Below, piece by piece: positions 49,386 to 59,958 of a stretch of 64,000 nucleotides of DNA. The notes beneath the pieces are model-generated. The model was given only the letters and a program-made list of their open reading frames with translations. It was not told the origin of the DNA and did not search any database. The stretch lies in assembly GCA_030159075.1 (NCBI GenBank), contig BROG01000006.1, positions 1,382,001 through 1,446,000 on the forward strand. The letters run 5' to 3'. Every line of letters begins with the position of its first letter. Position 1 is the stretch's first letter. The stretch comes from Atrina japonica. Taxonomy: Eukaryota; Mollusca; Bivalvia; Pterioida; Pinnidae. The translations under genes were made by a program, and so were the position numbers.

Positions 49386-49587
49386 ATTGGGCCCCGACTC
49401 TTATGACTGTGTCAAACCTATATCTGGCTTCCATCACAGTTTCTCAAGATTACATCGATATGTCAAAGGTGGGAATCCTGACATTGTTAGAAAATTTAAT
49501 TTAGAGGATCCCTTTTCCTCCAAATACTTTTATAACATTGCTAACTTTGACCACCAACAACAAGGCTTGATGCATCTTCAAGTATAA
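49386..49587 (+). CDS. Candidate exon or gene fragment, about 66 codons
   Basis: An open plus-strand frame in non-repetitive sequence follows an acceptor-like catgtctag and ends in a TAA. It includes DSYDCVKPISGFHHSFSRLH and YFYNIANFDHQQQGLM; the residue mix (Gly, His, Pro, charged residues) is unlike the Lys/Ile/Asn-rich chance frames around it. The other strand is full of stops. There is no ATG near its start. It may be an exon or a fragment of an old gene or transposon; I cannot name a family. Confidence 0.2.
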
Positions 49588-49764
49588 ACATTTTCTGAAT
49601 TGGCCATTTTATTTCATTATAGTAGTAGTGTGGGGTCAAAGGTTAATTTCTCAGCCAATGAAATATATTCAGCCCTGTTGTTTATTTGTGTATGTTTAAC
49701 TAACTGCAGCTTCATTTATACAACCGTTTGAGAGTTTTATAACAACACAAGTCATGGTAAAAAT

Positions 49765-50560
49765 CTAGATAACGCTAGTCTTTTAGTGGACTTATAATTA
49801 AATGTCACAAGATTGTACACTGATATTGCTGTAGAACTAAATAAAACCAGTCCCTTATTGGACTTATAATTAAATGCTACCAGTTTGTACTTTATTGGCT
49901 GTAAATCCAAATAACACACGTCCTTTAGTGGACTTACAATTTTGAATAACACCAGTCCTTTAGTGGACTTACAATTTTGAATAACACCAGTTCTTTAGTG
50001 GACTTACAATTTTGAATAACACCAGTTCTTTAGTGGACTTACAATTTTGAATAACACCAGTCCTTCAGTAGACTTATAATTTTGAATAACACCAGTTCTT
50101 TAGTGGACTTACAATTTTGAATAACACCAGTCCTTCAGTAGACTTATAATAAAATTCCACCAGGTTGTATGAATATTGCTGAAACTTTAAATAACACCAA
50201 TCCTTAAGTGGACTTATAATTTTGAATAACACCAGTCCTTCAGTAGACTTATAATAAAATTCCACCAGGTTGTATGAATATTGCTGAAACTTTAAATAAC
50301 ACCAGTCCTTCAGTAGACTTATAATTTTGAATAACACCAGTTCTTTAGTGGACTTACAATTTTGAATAACACCAGTCCTTCAGTAGACTTATAATAAAAT
50401 TTCACCAGGTTGTATGAATATTGCTGAAACTTTAAATAACACCAATCCTTAAGTGGACTTATAATTTTGAATAACACCAGTCCTTAACAAGACTTAAAAT
50501 AAAATTGCACCAGGTTGTAATGATATTGCTGTAAAATAACACCAATCCTTTAGTGGAGTT
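49765..50560. repeat. 35-bp minisatellite with longer blocks
   Basis: 'aataacaccagtcctttagt' plus 'ggacttacaattttg' (35 bp), alternating with a longer form that inserts 'ataaaattccaccaggttgt' and 'atgaatattgctgaaacttt'. It starts just past the GALNT11-like polyadenylation signal. Confidence 0.92.
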
Positions 50561-50684
50561 TTAAATACTGTATATATCAACAGTCTTTGATGCTTTTTGG
50601 AGTATTCATAAAAATTCTGTGTAACACCTTAAATGTATTCATACCAGTCAATGGTGTAATTTGATGACACAATAATACTGCCAG

Positions 50685-50690
50685 TTTATT
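50685..50690 (-). terminator. Candidate polyadenylation signal of the GALNT11-like gene
   Basis: The minus strand reads AATAAA about 245 nt past the stop, with a short GT-containing stretch (attgtgtc) roughly 20 nt beyond it. It is the first clear signal after the stop, and the 35-bp minisatellite at 49.8-50.56 kb starts beyond it. AATAAA is common by chance in such AT-rich DNA, so this is a plausible rather than proven 3' end. Confidence 0.45.
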
Positions 50691-50933
50691 ATGCCTTCTC
50701 TGCATGAACAATTAACACAAGTCCAAGTTGCATAAGGTGTATTTATAGAACACCAGTCTTTTATGCTATTGCTGTGACTGTAAATAACCTATACCAGTTT
50801 GTGGCATCAACTTACAAATGGTGTAAACAAGTCTGTATTCCATAATGGATAAACACTCAAATACCAACCCATGTGAAAAGTCTGCAGTACTCCATATTGG
50901 TTTGGAAACACGAACATTAGTTAGTGGTACTCT

Positions 50934-51062
50934 CTACCACATCTTAAATCCTTGGTTTGGATTATCACCACAAATGTCTACCGTCAGGTACGCATTCTTT
51001 ACTGATGATGTCACAGACAGACACTTACCTGTCGCTGGATTGTATAACATGCTCACCTCATG
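50934..51062 (-). CDS. GALNT11: GALNT11-like terminal exon, lectin gamma repeat and stop
   Basis: Last coding exon: acceptor gtttgtttgcag, then 42 codons and a TAG stop at 50,934-50,936, phase 0 in. The peptide HEVSMLYNPATGKCLSV followed by TVDICGDNPNQGFKMW has the GKCL (CLD-like) and NQ..W (QxW-like) marks of the third trefoil repeat, and ends one residue past the last tryptophan position, as family members typically do. The six visible exons sum to 883 nt (293 residues plus one leading base), about half a typical 600-residue GALNT11. An AATAAA lies about 245 nt downstream. Confidence 0.9.
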   Translation of the reverse strand, partial: HEVSMLYNPATGKCLSVTSSVKNAYLTVDICGDNPNQGFKMW

Positions 51063-51301
51063 CTGCAAACAAACAAAATTCTTCATCATTAAATATGTTT
51101 CATAGATACAATGTATGAATGGTGTCCAATAATGTTTAAGATCCCTGTAAAATATTGATAATATTGTTAAAAATCTTGTATCATAATGGCCTCATAATGA
51201 CCCTGAAGATCAATCTATTGTGCTATGAGATAATGACTCCATGTAGATAACTTTGAGCTTATTAGTTTGTTGCTATGAGATAAGGACTCCATATAATATA
51301 G

Positions 51302-51654
51302 GGTTATTAATCAGTGGTTTCCATATTGGCCTACATGTAGTTATTGTGCAGAGGTCTGTTGTATTGGCCTGAGGCGAAGCCGAGCCTATATGAAATCCGT
51401 TTAGGCTAATAGGGCACAGAAAAGATGCACGTACAATTCGATTTGAAAAAGAAATGGTGGCCGCTGACGCTCTAACTTGAATTTGCATTTGCTCACGCGA
51501 CTTCAATATTGGCTGAGTTTTTCAATATTGGCTTAGTTTTTTCGATATTGGCTTAGTTTTGTCAACATTGACCTATTTATGAATTCCATATCGTTTGGGC
51601 AGAAAAATCTGTATTAGGCCAATATTACTATTGTTACCAGTGATTAATAATAAC
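51302..51654. mobile_element. Short palindromic DNA transposon (MITE), about 350 bp
   Basis: The left end (ggttattaatcagtggt, then ccatattggccta) and the reverse complement of the right end (gttattattaatcactggt, then atattggcctaa) match as imperfect inverted repeats of about 35-40 bp. The inside has repeated 'aatattggcttag' motifs and no coding potential. It interrupts the first units of the 57-bp minisatellite. No clear target duplication was found, so superfamily is not assigned. Confidence 0.65.
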
Positions 51655-51767
51655 TTATACAGAGGAACTCTCTCGTTTGTTGCTATGAGATAATGACTCC
51701 ATATAGATGACTTATATAGAGGAGCTCACTAGCTTGTTGCTATGAGATAATGACTCCATATAGATGA

Positions 51768-52946
51768 TAGGGGTGCGACGGTTCGGTTAAAAACCGAAGA
51801 ATCGAACCGTTGATGTCGAACTGATCGGTTTGGATCTTATATTCCGGATTTCGGTTCGGTTCAGTTCAAAAATTGTTATTCTAATGACCCAAACGGCACG
51901 ACATTTACTTGAAGCGGACACTAATACTTTTAATTAAAAAAACGTAATATTCTTTATCAGAATATAAAATAATCTATAACTGATACATACAGATATAATT
52001 TGAATGTAGAGATGTGATAATATATCCAGCCTCTAAATAACTTGCAGCTATTTCGTATTATTGTGTCTGTTAGGTGTTTAGTGCTATCAGTATAAATTGC
52101 AAATGGCGGCTAATATGAAGCTGTTCTTTCGTGTTGTTAAACAGTTGTTATATTTCGCTCACTACGATCACTTCATTCCTCGAAACAAGGGGGATTGGGA
52201 ACAGAAAGGGCTTGATTAATTCGAGTTACATTCATGTGGGATTATTTGCAACTGAAACCAGATGCCGATGAAAAAATATGGCAATGCATAATCAACAGTC
52301 AGTAGGCAAGTCTTTCAAATAATAAACATGACAATTTGACATGCAGTGTTTACTCTGTAGTGTCTAAACACCTACGAGTTACTCTATTGCAGAAAGGCCA
52401 AGTTTTTGACAGTTGATCCGTTAACCTCAGCCTGTGGTATTCTATACCCTCTCATAAATATTTTTTTCCAAAATGTAATTCCAAAGAAGTAAGGATTAAA
52501 CAAGATGTCAAGAGTAAATAATTTAGTGAATTAAACATAGCAATACAGCATATTTCTCTTACAATGTAAATGGAGAGAATATTTTGAAGGCAAGTATTCC
52601 ATATAAGCAAATTACAATGCATTTCTGTATCATTAATCAGTAGCTTGTTAGAAATGCTACTGTTCCATGCACAGATTTATCTTAAAGATATATAATTTCA
52701 CAAATAGTGTAAGGTAGGCTAGAGATATGAACTGGAACCCACATACTGCTGTGTTGCACCACAGGGTCTCATATTTAGGTTAAAAATATGTGCCATTCGA
52801 CTGACATTCGTTCTAGAATGTGTTTATACTTCTGTGGTTGCACTTGGAATCCAAGAGTCAGTTTTTAGAACTGAAAAAAACGAGAACTGAAACAGAAAAA
52901 ACCGACCCGAACCGAACCGAAAAAATCCTGAACCGTCCCACCCCTA
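51768..52946. mobile_element. Non-autonomous hAT-type DNA transposon with 8-bp target duplication
   Basis: The ends read TAGGGGTGCGACGGTTCGG on the left and, reverse-complemented, TAGGGGTGGGACGGTTCAGG on the right, an inverted repeat of about 18 bp with two differences. Directly outside lies the 8-bp duplication ATAGATGA at 51,760-51,767 and 52,947-52,954. TAGGGGTG-type ends with 8-bp duplications are typical of the hAT superfamily. Both subterminal regions are rich in CGGTT/AACCG motifs, as expected for transposase binding sites. The 1,179-bp interior has no transposase-like frame, so it would need a transposase from elsewhere. It sits inside one unit of the 57-bp minisatellite in a GALNT11-like intron, so the array is older than the insertion. 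Confidence 0.93.
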
Positions 52947-55149
52947 ATAGATGACTTATATAGAGGAGCTCACTATTTTGTTGCTATGAGATAATGACTC
53001 CATATAGATGACCGAAGCTCACTAGTTTGTTGCTATGAGATAATGACTCCATATAGACGACTTATACATAGGAGCTCACTAGTTTGTTGCTATGAGATAA
53101 TGACTCCATATAGATGACTTATATAAAGGAGCTCACTAGTTTGTTGCTATGAGATAATGACTCCATATAGATGACTTATATATAGAGGAGCTCACTAGTT
53201 TGTTGCTATGAGATAATGACTCCATATAGATGACTTATGAGCTCACTAGTTTGTTGCTATGAGATAATGACTCCATATAGATGACTTATATAGAGGAGCT
53301 CACAAGTTTGTTGCTATGAGATAATGACTCCATATAGATGACTTTTATATAGAGGAGCTCACTAGCTTGTTGCTATGAGATAATGACTCCATATAGATGA
53401 CTTATATAGAGGAGCTCACAAGTTTGTTGCTAAGAGATAATGACTCCATATAGATGACATAGGAGCTCACTAGCTTGTTGTATGCATAAGATGACTTTTA
53501 TATAGAGGAGCTCACTAGCTTGTTGCTATGAGATAATGACTCCATATAGATGACTTATACAGAGGAACTCACTATTTTGTTGCTATGAGATAATGACTCC
53601 ATATAGATGACTTATATATAGAGGAGCTCACTAGTTTGTTGCTATGTTATATAGATGAGCTTATCACTCATCACAAGTTTGTTGCTATAAGATAATGACT
53701 CTATATAGATGACTTATATATAGAGGAGCTCACTAGCTTGTTGCTATGAGATAATGACTCCATATAGATGACTTATACAGAGGAGCTCATTAGTTTGTTG
53801 CTATATAGATGACTTATATAGATGACTTATACAGGAGCTCACAACTATGAGATAATGACTCCATATAGATGACTTATATATAGAGGAGCTCACTAGTTTG
53901 TTGCTATGAGATAATGACTCCATATAGATGACTTATACAGAAGAGCTCATCACAAGTTTGTTGCTATCAGATAATGACTCCATATAGATGACTTATATAG
54001 AGGAGCTCACAAGTTTGTTGCTATGAGATAATGACTCCATATAGACGACTTATATAGAGGAGCTCATTAGTTTGTTGCTAATGACTCCATATAGATGACT
54101 TATATATAGAGGAGCTCACAAGTTTGTTGCTAAGAGATAATGACTCCATATAGATGACTTTTATATAGAGGAGCTCACTAGCTTGTTGCATGACACATAT
54201 AGATGACTTTTATATAGAGGAGCTGCTTGTTGCTATGAGATAAGACTCCATATAGATGACTTATACATAGGAACTATATGCTATGAGATAATGACTATAG
54301 ATATATATAGAGGAGCTCACTAGTTTGTTGCTATGAGATAATGACTCCATATAGATGACTTATACAGAAGAGGATCACTTTGTTGCTATAAGATAATGAC
54401 TCTATATAGATGACTTATATATAGAGGAGCTCACTAGCTTGTTGCTATGAGATAATGACTCCATATAGATGACTTATACAGAGGAGCTCATTAGTTTGTT
54501 GCTATGAAATAATGAGATACTTATACAGAAGACTCCATATGAGATAATACTCCATATAGATGACAGAGGAGCTCTAGTTTGTTGCTATTGTTGACTCCAT
54601 ATATGAGATACAGAAGACTCCACAATATGCAAGATAATGACTCATATAGATGAATTTACAGCTCACAAGTTTGTGAGGACTCCAATATTTGACTTATATA
54701 TAGAGGAGCTCACTAGTTTGTTGCTATGAGATAATGACTCCATATAGATGACTTATACAGAAGAGCTCACTAGTTTGTTGCTATGAGATAATGACTCCAT
54801 ATAGATGACTTATATAGAGGAGCTCTTCTATGAGATAATGACTCCATATATGACAGGAGCTGTTTTGCTTTGACTCCTTTACTTACATAGAGGAGCTCAT
54901 TAGTGTTTGATGAGGACTCCATATAGATGACTTATATATAGAGGAGCTCACAAGTTTGTTGCTAAGAGATAATGACTCCATATAGATAACTAATACATAG
55001 GAGCTCTTTAGTTTGTTACTATGAGATAATGACCCCAATATCAAGATTCAAATTTACATACTTGAGGACAATATTTTGTATCAGGGAGGTCAAAATTTCT
55101 CTGTTCCCATGGTTACCTTCACTTTATCAGATTTTTTGTTTGCTTTACT

Positions 55150-55345
55150 GGTGTTTGAGGCCACATTCAACAATTTTTCAGTTATACAGTGTTGGCTAGA
55201 TTTTAAATATGGAGGAGAAGATGCTAATACAATGGACCACCAGCCTTTTGCATGTAAACTTGTTCACATAATCAGCTTAGGTTTGTTCGGCACTGACTAG
55301 AAGTGAGAGACATCATGGTTTAAAGTTTGATGGTCTAACCACTTG
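55150..55345 (-). mobile_element. tRNA-Ser/Leu-type SINE inside a GALNT11-like intron
   Basis: Reverse copy: 'gtttgaggccacattcaaca', 'atggaccaccagccttttgc', 'gtgagagacatcatggttta', head end 'accacttggcaacacaggc'. Strongly diverged. Confidence 0.72.
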
Positions 55346-55636
55346 GCAACACAGGCACCAAAAAAATATGAGATGAAATATAAATACAAAACAGATGTTG
55401 TGATGGCGGTTTGTTGTGAATCAGTTAAATGCCTATTGAAGCCATTATTTTAAACTAAATATGTTTGTTAAAATTGTGTCTAAAACATCCAACTATAATT
55501 CTTTTACATATTATAAAGCCATGCAAATATCACAAGCTTCTGTGAAAATGGAAAATATGCTTGATGGTCAATCCCACATATTTTTTTTACACAAATGGGA
55601 GAATCATTCCAAAAAAGATTCCAAAGGGAAAAATAC

Positions 55637-55897
55637 CTGAGCAGTCCATTTCCACTCCTGTGAACCTTTCCTTCCATGGCACTTCATCAGTCTAGCATAT
55701 GCTTTTCCTTGTGGCGTAGTTTCAATATCCATGCACAAAAGATCAACCAAAGATAGTTCTTTGTTGCTGGTCTCAAACCAGATTTGGTTTTTATACTCTT
55801 TGCCACTTGTACCACAGTTTTTCAGAGTCAATAAGGCTTTTTTAGAATATACCTGTTCCTCTGATTGTACACACAAGTTAGATGCTGCATGCTTCAA
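55637..55897 (-). CDS. GALNT11: GALNT11-like exon, ricin-type lectin domain, alpha and beta repeats
   Basis: 261 nt, 87 codons, phase 0 to 0: acceptor tttaatttcag, donor CAG|GTATTT. It encodes most of the C-terminal ricin B-type (beta-trefoil) lectin domain that binds GalNAc already on glycopeptides and steers the enzyme to nearby sites. Landmarks: NLCVQ (degenerate CLD) near residue 7, NQIW (QxW) near 38, LLCMD (CLD) near 53, then ARLMKCHGRKGSQEW with the second QxW near 79-81. Order and spacing match the alpha and beta repeats of GALNT11. The 1,110-nt intron before it holds the 43-bp array; the 4,574-nt intron after it is nearly all 57-bp minisatellite. Confidence 0.95.
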
Positions 55898-55899
55898 CT

Positions 55900-56630
55900 G
55901 AAATTAAATGTAAAACTAGGCACCACAAGTGATACTAATCCCCTCGCAATGGAAATATTGTATAACATATGTAGAGTGCTGACAATAATATTTCAATGAA
56001 ATAAACAATGGGCATTAACTCTGTAAATAAAGGAGCTTGTTACAAAACGTGAACTCGTCCGAGATATTACCATAGTAAACCCTTGTATCAAGTTTCGTGA
56101 AATTCCATTGAGAAATAAAGTTATTAGAGCTCTGACAAGAAAGTGTAACATATGTACGTACATACTTACGTACACACGTACATACAAGCTTAATTCTATA
56201 TCCCCTCCAAACTTTGTTTGTGAAGGGATAATGAGGGGAGCTGTAATAGTGAGATAAAATTATGTTTTACAACATGATTGTACGCAGTATTGTATAAAGT
56301 ACCCGTCATAACTAGGTACACCAATTGTAAAGGTCAAAAAGGTCAAATTGACTTGTTTCTTTTAAATTGAGCACATGGTAATAATCCCAATACATGTGTA
56401 CTTTTCTTTATAAAGATGCTAATGCTTCTTATCAATGTATAAAAAGATCCCAGATAAATGATAGTAACTTCCTTTTACAGGGAACATAAATTTTCTTTGC
56501 AAAGAAATAGTACCATTTTTTAAAAAAAATATCATACCATTTTGTAGAGGCAGAGTAGCCTTCAATTCTTGGTAAGTGCAGAAAGGTGAACTCCAAAAAA
56601 CGTGTTTTAAATAAAATAAATAAAATTTTT
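55900..56630. other. Intron sequence with a dispersed repeat relic
   Basis: 56,040-56,220 ('tatcaagtttcgtgaaattc', 'gtaacatatgtacgtacata', 'cccctccaaactttg') looks like a common dispersed repeat. Otherwise no feature. Confidence 0.4.
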
Positions 56631-56631
56631 T

Positions 56632-57030
56632 CAATGTCTAGAACTGTATGAAATACTTACTTGTCCCCTCCGTACAATGTCTAGAACTGTATGAAATACT
56701 TACTTGTCCCCTCCGTACAATGTCTAGAACTGTATGAAATACTTACTTGTCCCCTCCGTACAATGTCTAGAACTGTATGATATACTTACTTGTCCCCTCC
56801 GTACAATGTCTAGAACTGTATGAAATACTTACTTGTCCCCTCCGTACAATGTCTAGAACTGTATGATATACTTACTTGTCCCCCCCCCCGTACAATGTCT
56901 AGAACTGTATGAAATACTTACTTGTCCCCTCCGTACAATGTCTAGAACTGTATGAAATACTTACTTGTCCTCTCCGTACAATGTCTAGAACTGTATGAAA
57001 TACTTACTTGTCCTCTCCGTACATTAGTGT
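56632..57030. repeat. 43-bp minisatellite carrying nine copies of a splice donor
   Basis: 'caatgtctagaactgtatga' plus 'aatacttacttgtcccctcc' plus 'gta' (43 bp) begins at 56,632, 56,675, 56,718, 56,761, 56,804, 56,847, 56,893, 56,936 and 56,979. On the minus strand each unit holds GGGGACAAGTAAGT; the unit nearest the exon is the real exon end and donor (57,008). One unit has a run of ten C. Confidence 0.95.
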
Positions 57031-57097
57031 AATTTCTCCCTTTTACTTTTCCAAATTTATGGTTTACATTAATTTTTCCTTTCCGATCAGGCAGTGG
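57008..57097 (-). CDS. GALNT11: GALNT11-like 90-bp linker exon, flanked by two minisatellites
   Basis: 30 codons, phase 0 to 0, lying between the catalytic and lectin domains. It begins PLPDRKGKINVNHKFG and ends YTNVRRGQ, and joins LKHAASNLCV of the next exon; GALNT11 proteins have a comparable basic linker followed by a short RGxL stretch. The acceptor is very strong (T-rich tract then cttatag) and the donor is CAA|GTAAGT. Both edges run into tandem repeats: a 22-bp array starts about 15 nt upstream of the acceptor, and a 43-bp array begins at the donor itself, each unit repeating the last exon bases plus GTAAGT. This may affect which donor is used. The exon call rests on frame, phase and splice sites more than on conservation, since linkers vary. 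Confidence 0.85.
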
Positions 57098-57102
57098 CTA
57101 TA

Positions 57103-57522
57103 AGAAAAAAAAAGTACCAGCTCTCTTACATAAAAGTACAAGCTGTCTTATACAAAAGTACAAGCTGTCTTATACAAAAGTACAAGCTGTCTCATACAAA
57201 AGTACAAGCTGTCTCATACAAAAGTACAAGCTGTCTCATACAAAAGTACAAGCTGTCTCATACAAAAGTACAAGCTGTCTTATACAAAAGTACAAGCTGT
57301 CTTATACAAAAGTACAAGCTGTCTTATACAAAAGTACAAGCTGTCTTATACAAAAGTGCAAGCTGTCTTATACAAAAGTGCAAGCTGTCTTATACAAGAG
57401 TACAAGCTGTCTCATACAAGAGTACAAGCTGTCTCATACAAAAGTACAAGCTGTCTTATACAAAAGTACAAGCTGTCTTACACAAAGGTACAAGTTGTCT
57501 TACACAAAAGTACAATGTATGG
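57103..57522. repeat. 22-bp minisatellite just upstream of a GALNT11-like acceptor
   Basis: 'aaaagtacaagctgtcttat' plus 'ac', about 18 units. Since 22 is not a multiple of three and the plus strand lacks stops, a 158-codon Lys/Ser/Gln-rich frame results; not a gene. Confidence 0.94.
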
Positions 57523-57524
57523 TC

Positions 57525-58310
57525 ACATAAAACCATTATAAAATTATATATGTGTATTTGTCTACAGTAAAGTAATTCAGATATAACAACTACTATAAGC
57601 ATTTACAGTCAAACCCACTTATACAGAACCCTGTTAAATCAGAATTCTGCTTTATTTGAAATGATTTTGATTCCCTGACTAATTTCTATATTTCCATTAT
57701 TACCCAATTATTTTGAAAACCCTGGTTTACTTGAAAGAATAAGTTATTCCCCTTCAATTTCAATATTTCCATGTTGGACTATATATCAATATAATATTGT
57801 TTTAAATAATAGGTTGAAACAATAAATGACTGGTAACTTCATGACTGGGGTTCTGTTCTGTTTAATATGGACTTACTTCCCAATATAATGTTAAAAAAAA
57901 CTCCTAAAATCATGTGGTAAGGTGTATCTGCCATGTCAGCATATAACATAAATCTTTTGTTGCCATCATACTAAGACAAATACACTAAATACAGTAATTT
58001 AGTGAGACAAAGTAGGAAATAACAAATCAACATAAGAAAGATATACCAGCATGTCTGGTAATTAGACACAGCCAATAATTGTCAACAAAACGTGTGCTAA
58101 ATTCACATGGACAACATCGAAATGTAGCCCAGCATCATAAAATATGCCATAAATCTAAGATGTTGAGAAGTTTCTCATCAATCCTTTTTTGCCACTACAT
58201 GTACCCTCCACAATTTAAAGTTGGTAAGTAAATAAAAAACATAATTGAAAAATCTTTAAGATGTATAAGTTAACTTAGTTCATTTGGAAACATTGTAACA
58301 GATGACTCAC
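57525..58310. other. Intron sequence, possible old MITE
   Basis: 57,606-57,875 starts 'acagtcaaacccacttatac' and ends with 'ttctgttctgtttaatatgg', a loose inverse. 58,760-59,150 and 59,250-59,955 (intron) show nothing clear beyond 'gttataacaagacttgacta' at 59,897. Confidence 0.35.
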
Positions 58311-58442
58311 CAATTCTGGGTAGATATTCTTCAGATACCAGTCAAAAGATTTACATTGTAGCCTTTTTCTGAGTGAAATTCTGTCAGAAATGTCCCCGAA
58401 ATCAACTCTACTTGACTCAGATCTTTGTTTCAGAAAATAATC
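58311..58442 (-). CDS. GALNT11: GALNT11-like exon, end of catalytic domain and linker
   Basis: 132 nt, 44 codons, phase 0 to 0: acceptor ttcttgtag, donor GTGAGT. The peptide opens [10 protein letters not shown], continues with [20 protein letters not shown] and closes LKNIYPEL. The pattern 'isdRislRk.L.CksF.WYL.nvyPel' is the family signature for the last helix of the catalytic domain, just before the linker to the lectin domain. It follows the DEYK end of the previous exon across a 1,516-nt intron that contains a tRNA-Lys-like SINE fragment (59.16 kb) and a 182-bp MITE (58.58 kb). The reading frame is intact. Confidence 0.94.
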
Positions 58443-58576
58443 CTACAAGAAAAGAGAAACAGTGAAATTGAGTTTTCCTGATAACTACATGTATAATGTA
58501 CTCTGAATTATGTATGAAGGTTCATATGAGGTCAGAGGTACAGTATGAGTAGCTAAAGAATGTGGTCACCATATAG

Positions 58577-58758
58577 TACAGTAGAATCTGTCTTGAAAGA
58601 CCACTCTCATGAGAGACCACCTGTCTTCTCAGACCACATACTGAAAATGGCTCGGTTAAATATTCCTTTAAATAAAACCTCTTTAGAGAGACCACCTGTC
58701 TTAAGAGACCACATTTTAGTGGCAGATGGAGTGGTCTATCAAGACAGGTTCCACTGTA
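58577..58758 (+). mobile_element. 182-bp MITE, 'TACAGTGGAACC' family
   Basis: Begins TACAGTAGAATCTGTCTTG and ends in the reverse complement of TACAGTGGAACCTGTCTTG, so it has about 19-bp inverted ends, with internal GAGACCACCTGTCTT motifs on both arms. It lies in a GALNT11-like intron. The copy at 13,097-13,278 has exactly the same length in opposite orientation; relatives are at 12,552, 19,662 and 20,160. Confidence 0.85.
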
Positions 58759-59154
58759 TTTAGAATGTTCAGTGTGTATAGTTTGTCCGTTACAGGTTCT
58801 ATGTTTTACTTTGTTATGAGTTAAGTATCCCAGAAGTCAGAGCAACAACATGGCCACCATGTGCTTGTTTTAGTGTTGGTCACTTAGAATGAATAGTGAA
58901 ACATATGGGCCTACGTGACGCACATCAAATATAATTAAATTACAGAATCCAAGAATGATATAATTTTAAACGTCTTATTAATGTATATAAGATATATCCT
59001 CTGGGTGTACCCAGAGAAACACGACTGTGTTAAACAAATACTTCTAATCTGACAAACAAAACTAACATTTTACAATACCTGTCATATATACAGCTACATT
59101 AATGTGGCAGTGTTAATTATATGGTGCTCATACTTGATCTAGAGGGGTTTCATC

Positions 59155-59245
59155 TTTAGCTCGATCAGCAGAGCACCAGACTCTTAAACCAGGGGTCCCA
59201 GGTTCAAGTTCCCTGCCAGTATTTGTCTCAGTTACATTTAGCTTT
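59155..59245 (+). mobile_element. tRNA-Lys-like SINE head or tRNA pseudogene
   Basis: 'atctttagctcgatcagcag' (A-box-like), then 'agactcttaaaccag', an anticodon-loop match to tRNA-Lys(CTT), then 'ggttcaagttcc' as a B box. The acceptor stem does not pair, so it is not a working tRNA. Confidence 0.5.
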
Positions 59246-59958
59246 ATATATCACTGACATTACTTTGATAGGCACACAAGTCAAATGTCAGTGCTAATTA
59301 AACATAAAACTTTATCGATCAAACATCGATCTAAAAAATAACCAGTGGTTAAATATGCACATGTAAGTCAGGATTGCAAAGATTAAAGATTCTTCATGTT
59401 AATACAGAAAACTGGATGTGTTTCTATTTAAATGGCAGTTCCGACATGATTCATTACATACGTAAAACATAACTGAATAATTTTACAACACCATTGATTC
59501 TGTCTCTTTTATTCATAAAACGTTACTCAAAACTCATAATTTTATATTTTGGCATGTTTTTTATAGTGATCTTTAGAAACAAAACATGGGCTTGGATTTA
59601 TCAAAACTTTTTTGTTAGTGACCCTGCACCGACCAGGTTTTTCCAGGTGTGCGTTGAACCGATGAAAGTCATTTGATGTTTTGTTTTAATTTCCACTGCC
59701 AAATCTTAATTTGGCCGTGGGCTGTGCCGTTATTACAAGTCAATTTTACAGGTAAAATGCATGTTAACTTTGTTGCCAAAAATCACCACCAATGGTGGAA
59801 AGCAAATATGCCTTTATATCAATCAAATTAAAATGGATGTAGAATCCTTCCCATAAAATTTCTGCTGTTAACCGAAAATGCTGTTATATCAACTGCTGTT
59901 ATAACAAGACTTGACTATATATAGAATAAGAAGAATGGGGAGTGACAGCTTGTGATAC

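Larger units (their letters stand above)
51222..55032. repeat. 57-bp minisatellite in the last GALNT11-like intron, with two transposon insertions
   Basis: Unit 'ttgttgctatgagataatga' plus 'ctccatatagatgacttata' plus 'tagaggagctcactagt' (57 bp), about 40 units. Interrupted by a MITE (51,302-51,654) and a hAT-type element (51,768-52,946). Between about 54,180 and 54,900 units are broken into short, partly missing pieces. It fills most of the 4.6-kb intron. Confidence 0.95.

Noticed and set aside
57094..57570. 158-codon plus-strand frame rich in Lys, Ser and Gln
   Set aside because: It is a reading of the 22-bp array in the intron of the GALNT11-like gene on the other strand.
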